Part shown: piece after piece, positions 58,201 to 64,000 of the stretch
How the letters are laid out: each line of letters starts with the position of its first letter
Numbering within the stretch: position 1 is the stretch's first letter
NCBI GenBank assembly: GCA_963969595.1
Contig: OZ018409.1
Location: 20,182,975 to 20,246,974, forward strand
Reading direction: 5' to 3'
DNA: 64,000 nt
DNA from: Neckera pumila
Taxonomy: Eukaryota > Streptophyta > Bryopsida > Hypnales > Neckeraceae
Made by a program: the position numbers and the translations under genes
The notes under the pieces: generated by a model
Databases searched by the model: none
Told to the model about the DNA's origin: nothing
The model's input: the letters and a program-made list of their open reading frames with translations, nothing else

Positions 58201-59107
58201 TTAGAGCCTAGGTTTTAGGGACAACAAGGGGGCTTCTATTAAAGACATTGGAGCGGATTTCAGGGTCAAGATGGGGATTAGGAAGAGTTTAGATGGCGGG
58301 GTCTTATAAAGAGCTAATTGACAAGGAAACGTGAAGACAAAAACAATTGTTTGTTTGTCCAAATCCACTCAATTTTTTGGGAATCTCTACCCATGAAAGT
58401 ACAAAAATTCCTCCAGACCAATTTTTTAGCAAGATTATCAAATATTATAGAGACCATGGCTCAATATCTTTGCAAGAATTGTGGCTCATTTTTTTGCATT
58501 CAAACTCCAATTCGGATGGAAATTTAATATTGTGCACCATTTGGTGCCATTGTTTGTAAATTCCAATCACCATTTCCTTCTAATCATTGCAATTTGCCAA
58601 GCTTCATGCAAATCAATATACTTTGGTGTACAAGAATCTCTTCTACTATTTCAAACATTCAAAAATGGTATCTACTCAATGCAAATGCAACTACAATCTG
58701 TCACGACACCATGGCACTATCTACCCTCTCTGCTTGTCATATAAGAGTTTCCTACTTCTAAGAATGTAGAAGATTGCATTGATAGAAAGAGATTCAAACT
58801 TCTAGCTATGCAATTCTCTAGTGAAGGTTCTATGACAGGCTCCTTGGAGGTCTCAACATAGGTGATGCTCGTGACTAAAGTTGCACGTGAAATCTATTAT
58901 TGATAAGGAAAGATTGGGATTCCTTGAAGTCAAGTGCAAATCCTCATTGCCTTTTTGCATTTGGACTTTTTACATTTTCAATGCGTTCATACCAATACAT
59001 TTTTTTGGCCCGAGGACCAAGTTTTGACACGTATAGGCACCATTACTACCGACAATTGGCAAAGGTACTATTGAAAATCAATATGTTTTTCTGTTGCTTT
59101 GGCCATG

Positions 59108-59169
59108 TTGATTTGGTTCACTTTTTTGTTCAATTTTGTCCAAATCAACAAAAAAGTGAACCAAATCAA
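59108..59169. repeat. Perfect 23-bp inverted repeat with 16-base loop
   Basis: Arms 59108-59130 and 59147-59169 match at 23 of 23 positions (core GATTTGGTTCACTTTTTTG). An uninterrupted perfect stem of this size could be a foldback relic or a hairpin RNA precursor. Confidence 0.9.
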
Positions 59170-60361
59170 TGCGACCAAATCAATAGAAAAAACGAATTTT
59201 CTAATAGTAGGTGTTAGGGTAGAAAAAAAGGAATTCAAATAAATGGATAAGTCCTTCAAGAAATTACATTGTTGCGGTTAGAGAAAGAGGACACTAGACA
59301 CCCTAGTGTCAAGATGAATGCCTCAAAGGAAACATGTGCCTTGTTGGAAAAGAAAAGGGGTGAATTTTAATTCACAATTTCCCACATTTAGTCCTCATTC
59401 ACAATCGTTTTCTTCAATTTTCATAGTGCTATTCCATTCTTGAGTTCAATTTTCAATTCAAGGTCAAAATATGCTACCATTTTGTACAATTAGTTCAAAA
59501 GTTGCAAACCTGTAAAACCTATCTATATTTGAATTAAAAAAAAATCTAGATAGTCTACGTACCTTCCTAGAGGCGCCTTGTCATTTAGTCCGCCTACAAA
59601 TGGAGGAGACCTTGTCAATGCCAAATTCCGTTCCCCCATTGGAAGAACAACATGTACAATTTCAACCGTTACCTCAAATCTCACAAGGCCCGAATTCCTA
59701 TAGATAGCTTTAATGCCTCTGTGTATCAAACACTACCAAATTACAACCATGATTACTTTGACAATTAGGAGTTGCAAATTGAAGGGAGAGTATTAGCATT
59801 GAGAAAGTTTTGGAAGATGATTTTTTTGATGGAGAATATGGAAAGATAGAGTGGGAAGCCTACAAACCTATGATGGCTTGCAAAATGCTTTTATGATGCA
59901 CAAGGGCATGGCATTGGTGTTCATAGAAGGAATGAGAAAGAAAAAAAATTGGAGTGCTCTACCAAACAAAAACAACCCAATAAAGCAAGTTTGTTGGAGG
60001 CAATTGTAGAGGACAACAGATCAGGAGAGATAGTATTGTGTCACGTAGGCAATGGCCCTCCCTATTGACGCAAGCAACCAATTGGCCACTTTAAAGGGGC
60101 TCAGGAGGGGCCATTTGCTAAAGCTTTCTATTCTTTGAGTATGAACTTTGGACTGCCGAGGTTGGCAAAAAATTGGGAAGTTGAGCACCCAAATCACCTC
60201 AATTTGGGGGAAGCATTCCAATAGACAATAGTACTTTGAATGATATAATTGTGGATGAAGATGTGAAAAATACTTTTCATGGAACTTCAACTCTATGGAA
60301 AATGGAGAAGTATTTTATGTGGAGCATTCCATTACTAGGCCTCACATCAACGGAATAGAAG

Positions 60362-60634
60362 CATTAGGAAAAAATTTAGGCTTCGGAAAGGCTGAGAGTT
60401 TTGAACCCCCGGTGCAATTAAAGAAGTGAATTATTTATTATTATTTATTATTTTTAATTTGGATGCTAATGTGGCACTAGTTTTTTTTGTTTTTGTTTTT
60501 GTTTTAATAATTTTTTACTTCTAAAAAAATTGTACTTTTTCTGTACTTGCACCACGGGGTGCCAAAAAACGTCAATGCCACGTTAGGTTTTGAATGCTTA
60601 ATGGCCCTCTTGAGGCCTAAAATTTTTCCTAATG
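60362..60634 (+). mobile_element. MITE family 1-like, copy G (divergent)
   Basis: CATTAGGAAAAAATTTAGGC and GGCCTAAAATTTTTCCTAATG are perfect inverted ends over about 20 bases. They differ from family 1 by AGGAAAA instead of AGAGAAAA, and the interior does not carry the family landmarks. It is probably a sister family. Confidence 0.75.
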
Positions 60635-61120
60635 GGGTTGGGGCTAGGATTTTCCATATTAGATAGTAAAAGTGATAGTTCTATTGAAGAGTATTCTACA
60701 AGTGAAGAGAAGAATTGATGGTGACATTGAACAATCCAGATCATGGTATTTGGCATTTTGGGGGATTGCACTACTTGGAGCTAAAAGTATCTAATTTATG
60801 ACCCTTTGCCTATTGAATTCATTGGTGCGTTGGGGTCTAATTTCTTACCAAGAGCGGTGCATATCAAGAGCGGTCAAAGTTGACTCATTGTAATGGGTAC
60901 CCATCTAAAAAAACTATTATTGCATTTTTAAATGCTATAATCTCAAATGGAGCTGAAGGTGCTGAATTTTTTATACAAGATCATAGATGTACTAGTGATA
61001 TGCAAGTTTGTATGGTTGGAATCCCCCAAGCTAAATTTTTCAATTTAGGTCTACAACCATAGAAGTGACAAATTTGGACACTTCTTGTGAAAAATAGTCA
61101 AAGAATTTTAAGGGTTAAAA

Positions 61121-64000
61121 TGATATTCTAATAAGATTTAATATATTTGATATTTCCATCAATTCCAAGATGATCTTATTGTTGGACAAAATATTATGGA
61201 TTAAAGCTAAAAATAACTTTATAGAGTGCGTTTCGCATTGTAAGTAGTGTTTGGTGCAATTTCTCCTAGTGCATATCCTAGAAACTTTGAGTTTTAAAGC
61301 CCTTTTCAAAGTGCAGTTTTGGAGTATTAAAAAGGAGAATTTTTGGAGGCATTTTTAAAGAGTACCAGTGGGCACTTAAATGTTGAGTGTGAGGTCATCA
61401 TTTTGTAGGTATGGTAGTTAGTAAGGCTCAAGACTATGTGAGGACCTCAATTCCACTTCCCAGAGTTTTCTCTCCTTTAATTGGAAAACACTCAAGAGAT
61501 GCAAAAAAATAAGAACAAATAATGTTGATTGACCTCTTCAGTCATTTCATTTGTCTTTCGATTGATGGTTGCATGGATGGAGGGGGGGACTAATACTTGG
61601 GGTTGTTTTATTGGCCTCAAATAGCAATTGAAAGCCAAATTTTGAACAATTCACAATATCACAAAATGCAATAAGAAGATAATTTTGGGACAGAACATGA
61701 AGGTCAACAAGAAGATCATTTTGGGATGAAGGCAATATGATTTTATTATAATTATTGCATACTACCTTTCTACATCTATCAAATTTAATGTTATCATATT
61801 TGATTGTAAACTATAAAAGTACACATAATAGTAAAATTAGGTTGCCTTAACAATTATATTATCGTATCCAAAAAAAATACCTCATGACTCACCACTTGTC
61901 TATGTGGAGGCGCATGCCATTTTTTGAGTTTGTTTTTTATATTCCTACGTCTACTCACCCATTATTGCCATTAGAGAGACAACATTCTTTTTGGCAGCAT
62001 ACTATACAATGGGGCCAATACATTTACAAAAATTTTGATCCTTGTTAAGATTAGGATAACTATAGGAGGCTCGTATATGCTAAAAATTGAACAAAATTTT
62101 GAATTGTAAGTTGCCTCAGAATCACACTAAAGTCTACTTCATCATCATTACAAATGCACATATTGAAAATCATACAAAGAGTTTGATGATTTCTAAACAC
62201 TATCAGGTTGTTTTTTTGAGCGATGTCTAACAGGTTTGGACCTGTGCTCATAGGTCCCTCCAAATTTAAGCCTATCTCATGAAGCCACTTGACAATGTAT
62301 CGCTAAAAAAACAAACTGAATACTATCTACCATCTAGTGTTGCCACCATTTGTGAAAATTGCAACTTGTATTTAATGGTATATATTAGAAATGAGCCTTT
62401 ACAATCGCTTTAGAAATACTTGATCCAATACCACTTGAATTGCTTGTATGATTTCTTGTTTGTTCTTCATCCTATTGCAAAAAAATCTTTGACTATCTTC
62501 CAAAGGTTTTCTATTAATAGTATAAAAAAAAATCCAAATTGTTGTAAGATTTTAAATTATTCATTTTTCACTTACTATGAAGTTGAAGTGAGTGCACTTC
62601 ATTGCAATTCCAATGCAATTTGCATTTTCAAAATTAGTTCATTTTTTAGAATGCTATAGCTTCTTAAAGTTGGTGAATTTTCTAGTGAAAACTGATTGAA
62701 GAATTTGTAAACGTATTGGACCCCATTGTACACTATAAAATATTAATAACTATTAATAGTATAAAAATTCAAGAGATTAGTGAGGGACAACCTATTTTTA
62801 TTATTCAGTGTACAGACCTTTACATTTGAACAATTTTCAAGTGGTATTGGATGAAGTTTCTCAAAAGCAATTGTGCAAGTTCATTTCTAATATGTACCGT
62901 CCTACAATTTTGTGCAATTACAACATCCAAATGGTCTTTCAAAAGTTCACTTTCAACTTTGAATGATGGATTTTATTGTTTGCACTTCTTAGACAATTCA
63001 TTATTTTGCCCACCAACCAACCAAAAGTTACTTAGTTTCCAAGCAAAAAGAATCTCCATCAATGCTAATTCAGTGAATTATTTTTTTAAGAAAAAGTAGT
63101 TTTAGTAGAGTTGCCAATTTGCCAAAATCACAATTTTGCCGTGTCAATCGAAAATATTTAGGCACAGTCAAGCATGATTTTGCATGTTCCATCCAATGGT
63201 GAAAGGGGCTTATTTGTCATATTGCTGGAAATACTTCAAGACAATTAGATAGGAATTACTAAATGCATCCATATGAGGGCTAATATAGTTGTTTAATTTG
63301 AGGGCTTGCACATCTTCAATCATGCATTTGCAAATTTTCCATCAAGGATGAATGGAAGCCCCAACTAATGGGCTTCTTTTATATTTTGGAGATCTTTGTG
63401 GAATTTGTTATGAATTTTTAAGTCTCGATCATATGAGACTCTAAAAGTGTCCCCACCCTAATAGGTTCACTGTTGGTACATTAAAGAATGCAATCAATAC
63501 ATTGAAGAATGCAATATATACCTCTTTTACCACTTGAATTTTTTTGAAACCTTCTATCTAAAATAGATCACCCAAATCCAAGCATGTTCCCAAAAGCAAG
63601 TCTTAGAAAAATAAGAGAAAAATAAGATGTTTGTTGTGCACTCTCTTAAAAGTGTGAACATTGATATAGGACACGGTTTTAACCAATTCAACTTTGAACT
63701 CTTATAACTTTTGTATATTATAATCAATATCATTCTTGGATTTTACCCAACTTTAATTGCAAATTGTCCTTGGAAAATTCCCCCCCCCCCCCACACTCAA
63801 TAATGCTTCCTATAGAAATTTGCTTGGTCGGTTTAAGGTGATCCTATCTTAATTAGATAGTGAGATTGAATGCAATTCACAATGTCCCCAGTCCCAAGGT
63901 AAATTATATCTACGCCTATAAACAAAGGCCATGGAGGATTGACCCCCTTATTGCTCCATCAAATGATAAATGTAAAAATTATCCCCTATTTTGTGCCGTG
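61121..64000. other. Gene-poor AT-rich end of the window
   Basis: It contains relic ends of the CACTATA-type MITE near 61815 and a fuller pair near 62728-62817 (ACACTATAAAATATTAATA ... TTATTATTCAGTGTAC), plus a C-run at 63781. No gene is supportable. Confidence 0.5.

Larger units (their letters stand above)
57901..61120. other. Gene-poor stretch, possible large TTAA-bounded unit
   Basis: A left-type end (TTAACCCCTAAAAGAT) at 57937 and a right-type end (TAGTCAAAGAATTTTAAGGG then TTAA) at 61115 face each other over ~3.2 kb. The right end resembles the last 30 bases of P2. No transposase-like frame was found inside. It holds a perfect hairpin (59108-59169) and MITE copy G. Confidence 0.4.

Noticed and set aside
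57937..61118. A 3.2-kb autonomous TTAA-bounded transposon
   Set aside because: The two facing ends could define one, but no frame inside is longer than about 105 codons and none resembles a transposase. The ends may belong to different elements.
1..64000. tRNA, rRNA and CRISPR features
   Set aside because: I found no segment with the A- and B-box spacing of a tRNA, no rRNA-like stretch, and no array of identical repeats with unique spacers. The tandem repeats present are only two to three units.

Overview
This window reads as nuclear DNA of a land plant. The recognisable genes have plant-type exon/intron structure (GT-AG introns of about 0.5-1.1 kb, plus very small terminal exons). They encode a tail-anchored cytochrome b5, an IQ-BAG co-chaperone, a glyoxal/galactose oxidase-like secreted oxidase, a twin CX9C mitoribosomal protein (mS37 type) and a DUF309 protein with a plastid-like leader. 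Most of the rest is AT-rich, gene-poor sequence full of short foldback elements (MITEs), relics and low-complexity tracts. I cannot name the species. The exons are more GC-rich than their surroundings, and telomere-type AAACCCT boxes occur in introns.

Layout. 1-0.5 kb: last exon of a cytochrome b5 gene on +. 0.5-5 kb: non-coding. 5.1-6.6 kb: IQ-BAG gene on -, with a 272-bp tandem duplication in its upstream region. 8.5-9.3 kb: two MITEs in tandem. 10.0-14.3 kb: four-exon glyoxal oxidase-like gene on -, complete from signal peptide to stop. 15.5-24.5 kb: repeat-dominated, with several distinct foldback families and an AAT microsatellite. 24.5-30.2 kb: slightly more GC-rich, with unresolved coding-like fragments and a decayed partial copy of the mS37 3' exon and flank. 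30.6-31.4 kb: mS37 gene on - (two exons, 82 aa). 32.6-33.6 kb: a TTAA-flanked element. 34.2-36.7 kb: DUF309 gene on - (three exons, 260 aa). 36.9-42.5 kb: CACTA-like and Stowaway-like MITEs and AT-rich DNA. 42-44.6 kb: coding-like minus-strand ORFs of unknown identity, one interrupted by a 117-bp CACTA-type foldback. 44.6-64 kb: mostly transposon relics, including a 411-bp GGGCCT-terminus element, two more TTAA-flanked elements, a poly-C tract and a perfect 23-bp hairpin.

The genes do not form a functional cluster. They look like independent housekeeping or metabolic genes scattered in repeats. The most distinctive biology is the mobile-element content. At least seven short-element families can be told apart by eye. 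One is a set of ~0.9-kb elements bounded by TTAA with CCCCTAAAG-type ends, which resembles the piggyBac boundary signature and would be unusual in a plant. The spliced models for the GLOX, mS37 and DUF309 genes were assembled by hand from splice signals, phase and family resemblance, and are internally phase-consistent.
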